From assembly GCA_963513935.1 (NCBI GenBank), contig OY740766.1:7471000-7534999 (forward strand): a stretch of 64,000 bases of DNA, in the 5' to 3' direction. The first letter of the stretch is position 1; each line of letters begins with the position of its first letter. The DNA comes from Aphrophora alni. Its lineage: Eukaryota > Arthropoda > Insecta > Hemiptera > Aphrophoridae. The notes below the pieces were generated by a model. That model was not told the origin of the DNA. It ran no database searches and saw nothing but the letters and a program-made list of their open reading frames with translations. The position numbers were made by a program, and so were the translations under genes. Of the stretch, positions 25,223 to 36,186 are shown one piece after another.

Positions 25223-27904
25223 CAGGGCTTTTAGTGGCAAAATTTGGGAAAAGGGGATTTTAGAGACCTAATAATTTTAAAAAGGGATTTTTAGGGACTT
25301 ATTTTTGAGATTTAATAAACAAAATTTATCAAAGTCACATAAAATAAATAAAACTTTTTTTTTTCACTATAAAGACCCTTACCAAATGCTGGATAAGAGA
25401 ATGACTGACATGAATTTCAGAATGGATGAAAACACATTTTTAAGTAAGCCAATGAAAATAATAATATTTTGTATATTACTGAAATAAAAACTTACTTGTA
25501 TAATACAGTATTAAGGTAATTTTACAAATAAGAATCATTTTTACTTTCGGAGTTATTTCAGTCATTCTCCTGGATGAGAAATGGCAATTTATTATTTTTA
25601 AATTTAAAATTACAGTAAATTTACTACATTAAGAATAAACTGCGCAATACAAAAGTATGAAAACAAAGAGAAATAACTAATTAACTAAAAATTTGTCAAA
25701 AAAGATAAAATTATTAAGATGTTCAGGTCAAATAACTTCAGTTGATCGATTATTTTTTTTGGTTTTGATGTTTTTGTGAAACAGTCAGAAATTATTTGGA
25801 CTTTTTCTCAATTACTTTGGCAATAGAGTCAACACTCTTTGAAGATCAGTTTCATTTTCCCTCATTGCTTTTACTCCAAATAACATTCCTTGAGCTACTG
25901 TAGATTCAATTCATCATAATTTTTCCTCTTCAATGCTGACTTAAATCTTTTTGTTGCTTCATCAAACAACTTATCCGCTGCATTTTTTGTTTGATTTCTG
26001 CTTTGTTCTTCCCTATCAGATCCTTTGAGAGCTGTTCCAAATCTCTTGCCTCTTGAGCTCTAAATTTCTTTCGTCTTCATCTGTCTTATCTTTAAGTTCT
26101 TATTGTACTTTCTCTTTATTAACCTTTCCTTTTCTAAATAATCTTTGTAGTTAATGAAGGCATTTCTTGCCAGAACTATTAGTTCTCTTGCAATAGGTAA
26201 TAATGAAACTTTATTATGATATGTTTTCATTCCAGACAATATATTAAATCTTGCATTGATACCTCATTTATTCATGGCTACTTTATCACTAGTTAATGAA
26301 CTTGAGGCAGAGAAGCCCCTTTCTACTGATGCACTGCCATGAGACAAAGCTAAAGCTGATTTGATGATGTTAGTAATAGTGGGATATTTCTTACACCCAG
26401 GAGTATTTTCTAGAGAAAAATAATGTTGCCAGTATTTTTTCAAAACTAACTTTTCTTCTTGTGGACATTCTTCAAATTTCAAAATTTTACACTCATCTAA
26501 TAGTTGGAAAATATCAACATCAAATGGTAAATCCAACCGTAATGCAACAATTTGGCAATTACTTGACTCTAATTTGAAACTATTTACTTTAACCATCTTT
26601 ATCAAGATTTAACTGGTTTTCCAAATATATAATGCTTGCAACAAAATGGTTTCAAACTTCTAAGAGGAATGTTAAAACATCTTTGTCCTTCATAGAAATG
26701 TGGTCACCAAGTTCAACTCTTTTTACGGATTTCAAACTTTACTGATTACTCACTCATCTGGATCAAGTTTATACACTTTGTTTTTAAGTATTAGTAAAAG
26801 TTCTTTTCCCTTGTCATACAAACACTGGATCATCAGACCCTCAAGTTGAAATATTTGCTATAAGCAGAAAATAATTTAGCACTCTTGATAAAAACATTCA
26901 TAGTGCCTTCATAGTGGGTTCTTTGATCATTTGAATGATTTCTTTGTAGTTTCCCTTCTGTAAATATTTGGGTGCATTTTGAGGGACATATTTAAGGTAG
27001 GATATCTCTACAGTATCTCATTGTTCCAAAAGACGTTCAGCTGCTGGTCCAATAGTTAGCCAAGAAGAGGTGACATGCTTCATAAAATGATGAATTGGAA
27101 CACTAAACTTCTGTTGAATGGTTGGCCATTCTAATCTTCCCATCGACCTGGCCAACCATCAAATTAATTAAAAACAGATACTATCGAACTGGAAACATCC
27201 ACTCCCATGTCTTTCAACCCTTTTAAGAAAGCATTATGTACTTTATGTAGACTGCAAGTACCAACATCAAGCCATGACCCTTTACTTCAACAAGACTTTC
27301 ATTCAAGTCTTAACAACTTTTTATTTATATTTGGTCTATCACAACTTATCATTAATAATTTATTTAGAGATAGATTTGCTTTTTCCAGAACCAACATGAT
27401 CTTTTAATGTAAATCTGTAGCTTTAGCTCTTCCCACAAAAAGTCTGCAAATGTCTTTCAACAACTTTACATTCAGATTGCGACCAGTACCGAACAGCTAC
27501 TTGAAGTTCTTTCCGACTTTGTTCGTTGGTAGTTTCATCATAGAAGATTGAATAATACAAGCATTGAGCTTTATTTACTTTTTTTTCTCAAAAATAAGTT
27601 TTTTGTTAGATAATAATGAAGTTTAAAATATCTGGATTTAAGCTCATTAACAGAATATCACATGTGAACAAAGGATTATAGTTAGATAACAAAAAAAAAC
27701 CTATTAAAATAAAGCAAGTGCTGCAATTATTATCACATTTGAGATAAAAGGAGCACAAACTTTATTTTAATTATAATTAGCCCCTCAGACATCTTCATTG
27801 TGGGGGTATTTTATTTCATTTCATTAACTTTGTTATATTTTGTATTACGTATAATGTCAAATTTTTAGATTTAAGGGACTTTAGAGACCACCACTAAAGC
27901 CCCG
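25223..27904 (-). mobile_element. hAT-superfamily element, ~2.68 kb, degenerate
   Basis: The left end reads CAGGGCTTTTAGTGG (25223). The right end, reverse complemented from 27904, reads CGGGGCTTTAGTGG, giving imperfect hAT-like TIRs that also share a gactttagagacc-type subterminal word. Flanks tctaacac and gctaacag match at six of eight positions, a decayed candidate for the 8-bp target duplication expected of hAT. The interior carries the minus-strand transposase remnant described separately. Full-length but old. Confidence 0.75.
25900..27620 (-). pseudogene. hAT-type transposase remnant with dimerisation domain
   Basis: Read on the minus strand with several frame changes. Near 27570-27420 it gives FYDETTNEQSRKELQVAVRY (first catalytic Asp region). 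It continues with ...SLHKVHNAFLKGLKDMGV and a WLTIGPAAERLLEQ segment near 27060. The best open piece (26605-26264) ends in ALSHGSASVERGFSAS, the C-terminal hAT dimerisation motif. A charged, probably coiled-coil tail follows to about 25900 (VLARNAFINYKDYLEKERLI). The order of motifs fits the DUF4371/hAT-dimer transposases common in insects. Many stops and shifts: no active product. The N-terminal zinc finger was not found. Confidence 0.8.
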
Positions 27905-29779
27905 CTAACAGTAGTGGTGCTAAAACTTTTGGAACCATTCGTAAAAAATTATATGACTTTCTTACTAAAATGTTGAAATATGGGTCTATAAAATAGTTTA
28001 ACTAAGGAAGCAATAAAAACCTCTGTCAAATGTATAACTACTACATTTAACATTTGAAAAGCTTTTCATGAACTAATATTTATGTAATACTTTAAATACA
28101 CAACTGACTTCTACTTCTGATAACCCTGTTGAAGTCGATAGATCACTAATTCTATATTGTATACCTTACTATTCCGCATTGCTTTGGCTCTAGTTTCTTC
28201 GTGTTCCAATAGGAATACTGGTTCTACAGCTTGGATACAGGTATACATGATTGGGATTGGTGACCTATCAACATAGTCAGTGTAAGCAAGAATAGAAGTA
28301 ATAACTAAATTAGACCTACTAGTTACATTAATCTGTTCAAAATCCAAATTGATTTAAATTTAAAAATCAGATCTTTACGTTACAATTTGTTTACCATTTT
28401 CACTTGTTTCAGGTGAGGTATTTAAGAGGAATACATTTTAAACCAGCATGTATAAGTATTTTCCTTTGAGGGCTTTTTTACGAGAGTGGACAGTAAGTAT
28501 AAAAGGATTAAAATATTTAATATTTATTTGTAATTAGGGCCTATCCAATTTTCTCTCATTTTTATGCTTCCAGTGAAATTTTTAAATGAAAAAATATATA
28601 TTCTGATCTCTCATATGTAGAAAATTGGTAAACAACCTGTATATTTTTATCTGAATTCTTTCAATATATTTGTTTGAAACAATATAGTGTGATTTTTAAA
28701 AAAAAGAAGAATTAAACCATTGATTTTACATACTAAATAGATTACCCATTTCGGTATAGTTTTGAAGCTTAGTGCTACTATCTTGCTGCCCACTTCTGGT
28801 AACTTCGAGGTCAGCATGCTGTATTTCATATATAGACTCCCCTCCCACACTAGCGCATTCTGAGCTTGAGCATACAACTGTTCAACCCACATAGTAAGCC
28901 TCACATTACCATGTGCTATAAGACTTCATCTTAGATATTAATTCAATGGTTAAACACAAGACAGTATTTCTTAAATGTTATTTATTAATTGACCTTGTCA
29001 AGTTGACAACAGGGCCTCTTTATGTTTAACGTCTATTTATACTAACAGCATGTTTCATGTATTCATATGTGGCATATTCAGGGATTATTTTTAGGAGGGC
29101 CTCCACCCTTCCTCCCCTCCCAAAAAGATTACTTGGACAAACAAAAATTTGTTCAAAGTTGTTTACTTTTTCTTGAACAAAGCCTATAAACGTCTAATTA
29201 AAACTTACTGGACAGTACTTCCTGAAAATTTGGAGTTGGGATTTAAAAAAAGAAGGAAGAAGACTGCCATAGAAGACATATTTCTCAAAACAGACACAAA
29301 AAATGTTTAATAAACTTTTATCATTATTATTTTTGTTGTGCATTAGGACCATTTTCATTTTTTTTTGCAAGGGCTACTGTTTTAATCTTGCAAGATCATC
29401 AATTATCAAGTCAATCTTTCTTAATTAATGAAGGCACTACATAATAACTTTTTTATTAAAACAAATAATGGAGACATTAAAAATTCATGTAACACCAATT
29501 TTGGTTTGTTATATGTTAATACAGACAGAAGTATACTCTCTTCTCTGTCATGTTAAGAATTGTGGATAGATTCTTAAGTTTATCGTGCTCTAACTGAGTA
29601 CGGTAAATGTTGGTCCTTATTTGAAGAGGAGGCAGTTTTGAAATTTCATTATCGATTTTCAAAACTGTTTATATTTATTTATTTATCATTTAATAAGTCT
29701 AAGAAATATATTTTAAAAGATTTATTTATGTGAAACTCCTTTACTACATCAGTGTCCTTACTTTTTCCGCACGTTTTTA
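27905..29779. other. AT-rich non-coding region
   Basis: Two short minus-strand open frames (28347-28111 and 28904-28647) have no recognisable domain and I do not call them genes. A tttcag/gtgagg acceptor-like site at about 28412 lies 80 bp before a gaca/gtaagt donor-like site, but all three frames between them contain stops. Nothing else was seen. Confidence 0.45.
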
Positions 29780-29965
29780 GTACTTGTATGAATGGAAGAG
29801 TAACTGTTCACTGAATTGACCAGATGTACGCCGAATACTGAATTTTGTTTAGTAGCATTTTTTGTATACTGCCTGAATATTTGTACAAAATATTTGCCAG
29901 TTTGTCCAACATACAATTTTGGACAACTAAGCCACTTTAGTTTTTAAATACATCATGAATAAAAT
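29780..29965 (-). pseudogene. Penelope-like element GIY-YIG endonuclease fragment
   Basis: The minus strand reads CPKLYVGQTGKYF, then NATKQNSVFGVHLVNS. The YVGQTG-x-x-F core followed by a conserved N and a HL motif is the GIY-YIG nuclease that ends Penelope-like retroelement proteins. The stretch just upstream (to about 30145) encodes a peptide with SIYKLRL that may be the adjoining linker, but this is weak. No reverse transcriptase was found beside it, so it is an isolated remnant. Confidence 0.65.
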
Positions 29966-30541
29966 AAGTGATATTTACATTCCATATATTGTGTAGTTTG
30001 TGTTCTGGGAGTTTTTAGTTTACCTGTGTTTCTGATTACATGCATCAGAGTTTTTACTGCATAGGGCTCATAGTCTAGCTTTAAATTCCTCATCATTAGG
30101 TTAACTAGTCTTAGCTTATAAATAGACCTAGACTCTAAGCTCATGTTTTCCTGTCAGTTTCTATGCTGTTTTAATCATTTGGTAAACATAGTTGATTCAT
30201 ACTCTCAAAATGTTGTGTATTGTTTTTATACACAAATGTCTTTATAAAGAATTTAAAAAATGAAACGTGTTTTGGATAAAAAATTCAGGCAATTTAATTC
30301 CTTTAGTAGAGATGTCCTTGGTTGAGTTAGAAAGACATGGCAATTTTATAAACTTAATTACAAATTTTACTTAAAATAAAACTATTATATGAGGTTTGAA
30401 TATTTGCGGAAAAACCATTTATATGTGGAAAAATCGCATCATATGCTTTTCTTTTAGTTTTGCCTACACTTTTCCAATGTGCTTTCCAGATTGTTCATTA
30501 CATGCTGTAATGTATTTGTTCTAGCATTTAAATTGCCCAGG

Positions 30542-31700
30542 TTGTAACATTCACAATTTTGAGATCTTTATATCCAGATATATTTGATTGGAAGAAATGG
30601 AGTAGTTGCAAGTAACGTAATTAATCAATAAATGTAGTGAATATATAAAAGATTTTATTGCATGGATTATTTATGTTCAAAGACAAAAAACTATAATTCA
30701 GAAGTTGAATGTAGACAGACAGACTAGATTTCAGAGTTGTTGAACTTACAGGATTATGTATGCGTATGATTTAAAAACAATTGGTTTGTCTAATGAAATT
30801 AAGAAAAAAATTATATTTTGTAAAATAATTGGAAATAGTTTTGTCGGAAATCAGTGTGTGGTGTTAACCAATCAGAAAACAGATATAAGGAAAGTGTGTA
30901 GTGGGGAGATGCATGATCCTAGATATCAAAAAAATATGGACTACTAGCGAATGGGTCTCATAGAAGAGTGGTTCTGTTTTTAGAATGCTCAAACTCTATC
31001 ATAAGCTGATGGCTTGATCTTCCAGAGCTACAATCGATGCCCATTGTATAAGTCAGTACTGAAAACAGTTTTTTACTCAGTGAAAATGATGCCTAAAATT
31101 GAGCGTAAAATTGACTTTTTTATATTTTTAACTTGAACAATTAGTAAATTAAACTTTTTACTTTCAGAAACTAAGACTAATAACTTTATTAATAATATAA
31201 AGAAATATCATGTAAAATATAATAAAAAGACTTTTGTAAAGAAAACAGTTAAAAATAATTTAAATAAAGAAAACTATTGTTCCAAAGAGTTCGAGTAAAA
31301 ATGAACTTTCAGTTGCAACGTCATAAGTAGTGTGAGACATTTTCTGTTAGTGATTTAAATAAGAAAAAGAACTTTTTGATCTCTTACTTGAAATTTGAAC
31401 TTTATGTATACTTTAATATAAAAATATGTTAGTCATTTACAGCAATCTTGTACTATAGTTTGTTTATTAATAAATGTATGTATTTCAGGAAGCAAACCGC
31501 TTAACCAAAATATGTATGTTTATTATATATTATATATAAATTTTTGGTTAGTAAATTTTTATTTCAGAAGTTTTTCATGATTATTTTTCATATTCGAGTA
31601 CATTTTACCGAAATTCACGACCCAAGATAAGAGTAAAATAAATGTGCTTTTCTCACAAGCTAGCGCCTGAAATTTAAAGTAAATTCTTCCCAGTATAAAA
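30542..31700. repeat. Unclassified dispersed repeat, copy A
   Basis: This segment is homologous, with gaps, to 59538-61220. Shared words include ttcacaattttga (30551), ttttattgcatgga (30651), agttgaatgtagac (30701), accaatca (30867) and tttcatgat...tacatttt...attcacgacccaag (31570-31626). No coding frame is conserved between the copies, so the element type is unknown. Copy A is uninterrupted; copy B carries a later insertion. Confidence 0.8.
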
Positions 31701-32149
31701 TTTAAACTAAATAAATAAATAAACTCAAGCCTTCAGTTTTAATTGTTAGGTCAATGAATAAAAATTATTACAATATTCTTATGTCAAACACTATAATCTT
31801 AAGGTAACCCCTTAACGAACAATCATAAGCACTTAAGTACAAAGAACATACAAGTAAAAAGACATTGCCATTAATTATCTCCATAATATCAGATATCCTG
31901 AAAAGAGTTGACACAAGTATCTCTAACATAATATGATCATGCATCACTTTAAAGACAATCAGTTTTTTTTCTTCATCATTTAAAAGCAATCTATCTTGCG
32001 TTCATCACTGCCTTAGACAAGAATAGACAAGAATATAAAATAGAACTCCTAGCCCTGAAATACCATAATAGAATTAGGGTCAAAAGAGAACAAGAACTGG
32101 TCAAAAGAGACCTGATAGGAAATATGAAAGAGAAGGATCTAACCCAAGA
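31701..32149. other. Non-coding spacer
   Basis: AT-rich sequence with a short fragment (about 32105-32145, including ctgataggaaa and taacccaagacta) that recurs near 40155-40185 and, in part, near 32441. No gene is seen. Confidence 0.4.
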
Positions 32150-32376
32150 CTAGATAAAATAAACTTGAACACAAATTCTCACAAATAGTACATATATTTA
32201 TTCAACTACAAAGTCGCCATCTTGGTTGATGAACGAGCTACAATACTGTAACTAAACTATAAAGTTATATAACTTTAGTTATGGTAGCTCATAGATCACT
32301 GAAGATAGCGACTTTGTTGTTGAAACTTGTTTGAATAAATGAACATAGTATTTGTGTTAAAATTTTATTTTATCAA
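32150..32376. mobile_element. Foldback / MITE-like inverted repeat
   Basis: Two arms of roughly 110 bp face each other almost without spacer. The left begins tagataaaataaac and includes caactacaaagtcgcc. The right, reverse complemented, begins cttgataaaataaa and includes caacaacaaagtcgc. The centre is palindromic around aaagttatataacttt. Arms are imperfect (visually about four fifths identical). No target duplication was recognised. It lies about 400 bp upstream of the start of the Cys-Pro repeat exon. Confidence 0.8.
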
Positions 32377-32380
32377 GTTT

Positions 32381-32398
32381 TGTGTGTGTGTGTGTGTG
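32381..32398. repeat. (TG)n microsatellite
   Basis: About nine uninterrupted TG units directly beside the foldback element, followed by a T run. Confidence 0.9.
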
Positions 32399-32793
32399 GG
32401 TTTTTTTTCTCAAGTCAAGTCAAGCTCAATATTTATTATAACCCAAGACTACATGAAGAAATATACTACAAGTAAGCCTCTGAGGAGTAAATAAATAACA
32501 GCTAATTATTCTAAACTGCCATACTCTGTACCAGACAATCACTTTTATTTGCTCTTGTTGTTTAATCATTTCCTCATAAAATAATAAAAGGAAAAATATA
32601 AATATACTATATTTACTCACAAAGTAGAAAATAAAACAATCTATTGCTAATTAGAAAAAAAATTGTTTCAAAGTATTTTACTTTAATTTCAAGCCAAACA
32701 TAATTATACATTCATTGTAATTTAAATAGATTAATGTGCTTATTGACATTTTATCTTTATTTAGAGTTTACTTCATTTTTGTTTTGTTTTCAG

Positions 32794-35700
32794 ATTCAAC
32801 AAAGGCCAGTTAAGAACTTCGAGCAGTTGAAAAAAATATGGATCAATTTAAACTTACTCAGGAAGAAACCTTTTAGTATAAGACAAATTTTTGAAACCCC
32901 TTCAATCATTATTAGAAAACACCCATTTAGCAATGGATTTGAAGAACATCAATTGAATTTTAGCATTAAAGATCTTTTTAAAAGTCGTAAAAAATGTCCT
33001 AAAAAACCACCACATGGTGGTCCACCTCCTGTTTCAAAATCTTGTAAAAAAAAGACACAATCTTTAACCAAAAACCAACAACCATGTCCTGGACCATGTT
33101 TTCCAAAGTTTCCGCCTTATCCATGTCCTGCGGCCTGGGAAGGAGCTCCTGGTAAATTAGTTGGGAAGTCTGCTCCACCAGAATGCCCACCTCCAGCTGG
33201 ACAATGTCCTCCTAAGTCTGGGCCTACTAAAGCACCAAAAAATATTGAAAAGGAATTTGATTGTCCTGAAGAAATACAAAAAACAGAACAGGTAGAATGT
33301 GAAGTTGAAGATCCAAGAAAATGTAAGCCAATATGTCCTCCAAAGGTATCTAAAGGAAACACAGAATGTGAGGATTCATCAAAAAGACCTGAACATTGTC
33401 AACCATGCCCTCCTTGTGAAACCAAACCCAAATCTGAAAGACCTGAGGATTGTCCTCCCTGCCCTCCTTGCAAAACAAAACCAAAATCTGAAAGACCCGA
33501 GGATTGTCCTCCATGTCCTCCTTGTAAAACAAAGCCAAAATCTGAAAGACCTGAGGATTGTCCTCCATGCCCTCCTTGCAAAACAAAACCAAAATCTGAA
33601 AGACCTGATGATTGTCCTCCATGTCCTCCTTGTAAAACAAAACCAAAATCTGAAAGACCTGAGGATTGTCCTCCATGTCCTCCTTGTAAAACAAAACCAA
33701 AATCTGAAAGACCTGAGGATTGTCCTCCATGTCCTCCTTGTAAAACAAAACCAAAATCTGAAAGACCTGATGATTGTCCCCCATGTCCTCCTTGTAAAAC
33801 TAAACCAAAATCTGAAAGACCTGATGATTGTCCCCCATGTCCTCCTTGTAAAACTAAACCAAAATCTGAAAGACCTGAGGATTGTCCTCCATGTCCTCCT
33901 TGCAAAACAAAACCAAAATCTGAAAGACCAGAGCATTGTCCACCATGTCCTCCTTGCAAAACAAAATCAAAATCTGAAAGACCTGAGCATTGTCCTCCAT
34001 GCCCTCCGTGTAAGACAAAACCAAAATCTGAAAGACCTGAGGATTGTCCTCCATGCCCTCCTTGCAAAACAAAACCAAAATCCGAAAGACCTGAAGATTG
34101 TCCTCCATGTCCTCCTTGTAAATCTAAACCAAAATCTGTAAGACCTGAGGATTGTCCTCCATGTCCTCCTTGTAAAACAAAACCAAAATCTGAAAGACCT
34201 GAACATTGTCCCCCATGTCCTCCTTGTAAAACAAAACCAAAATCTGAAAGACCTGAGGATTGTCCTCCATGCCCCCCTTGTAAAACAAAACCAAAATCTG
34301 AAAGACCTGAGCATTGTCCCCCATGTCCTCCTTGTAAAACAAAACCAAAATCTGAAAGACCTGAGGATTGTCCTCCATGTCCTCCTTGTAAAACAAAACC
34401 CAAATCTGAGTCATCCAGCAAATGTCCTCCATGCCCTCCTTGTAAAACAAAACCTAAATCTGAGACATCCGACAAATGTCCTCCATGTCCTCCTTGTAAA
34501 ACCAAACCAAAATCTGAAAAACTTGAAAAATGTCCTCCTTGTCCACCTTGCGAATCTGAACAAAAGTCTGGACAAAATAAATCTGAAGCAACTTCTCAAA
34601 AAGCTTTAAAAGAACCTGCAGCACAGGCAACAAAGAAGATTAAAAGAAGATGTCTAGAAACACAGGCTAAAAAAATTCCTCCCTTTTGTTTAAAAAAAAA
34701 AGAAGATTGTCCACCTTGTCCTACTTGTCCAGAAGAAACAAGCGAGGGAGTTGGAAAATCAGTTAAGGAAACTCCACAAGGATCAACAACAAAAGAGGCA
34801 AAATCTAAAAGTTCACAAAAGAAAGATCAAGAAGATTGTCCACCCTGTCCTCCATGTCCAGAAGAAACTAACCAAGGAGCTGGAAAATCAGTTAAAAGTC
34901 AAAAGAAGTCCAAGGAATCGAAGCAGGGAGAATTACCAATTTGTCCACCACCTTCGTGGTCATTATGTCCAGATGGACCAACAACAAAAGAGGAAAAATC
35001 TAAAAAATCACAAAAGAAAAACCAAGGAGATTGTCCACCCTGTCCTCCATGCCCAGAAGAAACAAACCAAGGTGCTGGTAAAACAGTTAAGAAAAGTCAA
35101 AAGAAGTCCAAGGAACTGAAGCCAGGTGACATACCTATTTGTCCACCTTCTCCAATTTGTCCAGGAGGACCAAAAACAAAAGAGGGAAAATCTAAGAAAT
35201 CACAAAAGAGTTCAAGTCACGATGATTCAAAAGAATGCCCGCCTTGTCCTCCATGCCCGGAAGAAGGAAGAGGTTTAAAGCCTAAAGATGGAAAAAAATC
35301 ACAAATGAAAACTCATGAGGACACAGAAGAAGAAACAAGTGGAGAATCAAAATCAAAATGCCCACCACCAATACGCAATATATGTCAACCACAAACACAA
35401 TCTAAAACTGCTAAAAAGACTAAAACATCTGAAGGTTCTGAAGACTGTCCACCTTGTCCTCCCTGCCCAGAAGAGACAGAAGGAAGACAAACTAAATCTG
35501 CTGAAAAATCTAAAGATAGTAGTTTTGAAGACTGTCCACCTTGTCCTCCCTGCCCAGAAGAAACAGAAGGAAGACAAACTAAATCTGCTAAAAAATCTAA
35601 AGATAGTAGTTCTGAAGACTGCCCACCTTGTCCTCCCTGCCCAGAAGAGACAGAAGGAGGAGAAACAAAACCTTCTAAAAAATCTAAACATTCCAGTTCA

Positions 35701-36009
35701 AACTGTCCAACTTATCCTAAATGTGATGATACTGATAACTTTAGCAGAAGTACTTATTTTGAAAAAGAAAATTATTCCGATGAAACAGATTATAATCCTA
35801 TTGAAATGGAAAGAGATCCACCAGAACCGTGTCCTGCTGATGTTGGTGAACCTATAACATCAATGAATTTGCCTCAAACATCTTCAAAGCCTTACCCTTT
35901 ACAACCAACACCTTGTCCAACACCATATTTAACAAATTCAACACCTTGTCCAAAACGTAAACCACCTTGTCCAATACAATACCCTTTGAAATATCCCCAA
36001 ACAAGTTAA
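32794..36009 (+). CDS. Cys-Pro-rich repeat protein (CPPCPPC repeats), main 3' exon
   Basis: An open frame of over 1000 codons. The frame is open from an ATG at 32734, but codons before 32794 look intronic: a T-rich tract ends in ttgttttcag, so I place the exon start at 32794 (phase 0) with the true start in an unseen upstream exon. The N-terminal ~70 residues are basic and not repetitive (KNFEQLKKIW, SIKDLFKSRKK). Then 33397-34585 encodes 22 tandem 18-residue units of consensus CPPCPPCKTKPKSERPED. A second region (34700-35700) has CPPCPPCPEET units spaced 29-90 residues in Lys/Ser-rich sequence. A Cys-Pro-rich tail ends at 36009. There are 27 exact CPPCPPC heptads and no signal peptide or membrane segment in the visible part. 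I do not recognise the gene. Cys/Pro repeat proteins are known from insect sperm tails and mammalian sperm mitochondria, so a sperm structural role is one hypothesis; metal binding or a disulfide-linked matrix are others. It is the only long intact host frame here. Confidence 0.9.
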   Translation: MQQRPVKNFEQLKKIWINLNLLRKKPFSIRQIFETPSIIIRKHPFSNGFEEHQLNFSIKDLFKSRKKCPKKPPHGGPPPVSKSCKKKTQSLTKNQQPCPGPCFPKFPPYPCPAAWEGAPGKLVGKSAPPECPPPAGQCPPKSGPTKAPKNIEKEFDCPEEIQKTEQVECEVEDPRKCKPICPPKVSKGNTECEDSSKRPEHCQPCPPCETKPKSERPEDCPPCPPCKTKPKSERPEDCPPCPPCKTKPKSERPEDCPPCPPCKTKPKSERPDDCPPCPPCKTKPKSERPEDCPPCPPCKTKPKSERPEDCPPCPPCKTKPKSERPDDCPPCPPCKTKPKSERPDDCPPCPPCKTKPKSERPEDCPPCPPCKTKPKSERPEHCPPCPPCKTKSKSERPEHCPPCPPCKTKPKSERPEDCPPCPPCKTKPKSERPEDCPPCPPCKSKPKSVRPEDCPPCPPCKTKPKSERPEHCPPCPPCKTKPKSERPEDCPPCPPCKTKPKSERPEHCPPCPPCKTKPKSERPEDCPPCPPCKTKPKSESSSKCPPCPPCKTKPKSETSDKCPPCPPCKTKPKSEKLEKCPPCPPCESEQKSGQNKSEATSQKALKEPAAQATKKIKRRCLETQAKKIPPFCLKKKEDCPPCPTCPEETSEGVGKSVKETPQGSTTKEAKSKSSQKKDQEDCPPCPPCPEETNQGAGKSVKSQKKSKESKQGELPICPPPSWSLCPDGPTTKEEKSKKSQKKNQGDCPPCPPCPEETNQGAGKTVKKSQKKSKELKPGDIPICPPSPICPGGPKTKEGKSKKSQKSSSHDDSKECPPCPPCPEEGRGLKPKDGKKSQMKTHEDTEEETSGESKSKCPPPIRNICQPQTQSKTAKKTKTSEGSEDCPPCPPCPEETEGRQTKSAEKSKDSSFEDCPPCPPCPEETEGRQTKSAKKSKDSSSEDCPPCPPCPEETEGGETKPSKKSKHSSSNCPTYPKCDDTDNFSRSTYFEKENYSDETDYNPIEMERDPPEPCPADVGEPITSMNLPQTSSKPYPLQPTPCPTPYLTNSTPCPKRKPPCPIQYPLKYPQTS
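33397..34585 (+). repeat. 54-bp coding minisatellite, 22 units
   Basis: Twenty-two consecutive 54-bp units encode the 18-residue CPPCPPC repeat. Units differ mainly at the last residues (ED, DD, EH) and in synonymous positions. The last four units drift (SSSK, TSDK, KLEK, then ESEQ). Units 8 and 9 share private variants (tgtccccc and actaaacc), a sign of recent unit duplication. Because 54 is a multiple of three, the opposite strand also stays open over long stretches; those antisense frames are by-products. Confidence 0.95.
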
Positions 36010-36180
36010 GAATGTTTTATCGTAATTACTTGAAGAAAGTTATTCAAATTCAACACATAGAGGAAGTGATTATAATTGTATTTAAGGGTGTTCGTCATTA
36101 AAATTTTGTACCACTGAAATAAAAAAAACAACATTATATAACTTCTACACTGTATAAGAAAAACATAAATTGTCACTTCA

Positions 36181-36186
36181 AATAAA
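36181..36186 (+). promoter_or_regulatory. Polyadenylation signal AATAAA
   Basis: AATAAA lies 172 bp after the stop codon of the Cys-Pro repeat gene. Another AATAAA lies at about 36118 (aaataaaaaa). Either could end the transcript. Confidence 0.55.

Noticed and set aside
28111..28904. Two minus-strand open frames of 78 and 85 codons
   Set aside because: No domain, no splice context and AT-driven composition; not distinguishable from chance.
33399..34505. A 368-codon antisense frame of GGHGGQSSGLSDFGFVLQ-type repeats, and several shorter antisense or shifted frames, across the Cys-Pro repeat
   Set aside because: They are mirror images of the 54-bp repeat: a period divisible by three keeps every stop-free frame open. 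The plus-strand frame has the non-repetitive flanks and the splice and poly(A) signals.
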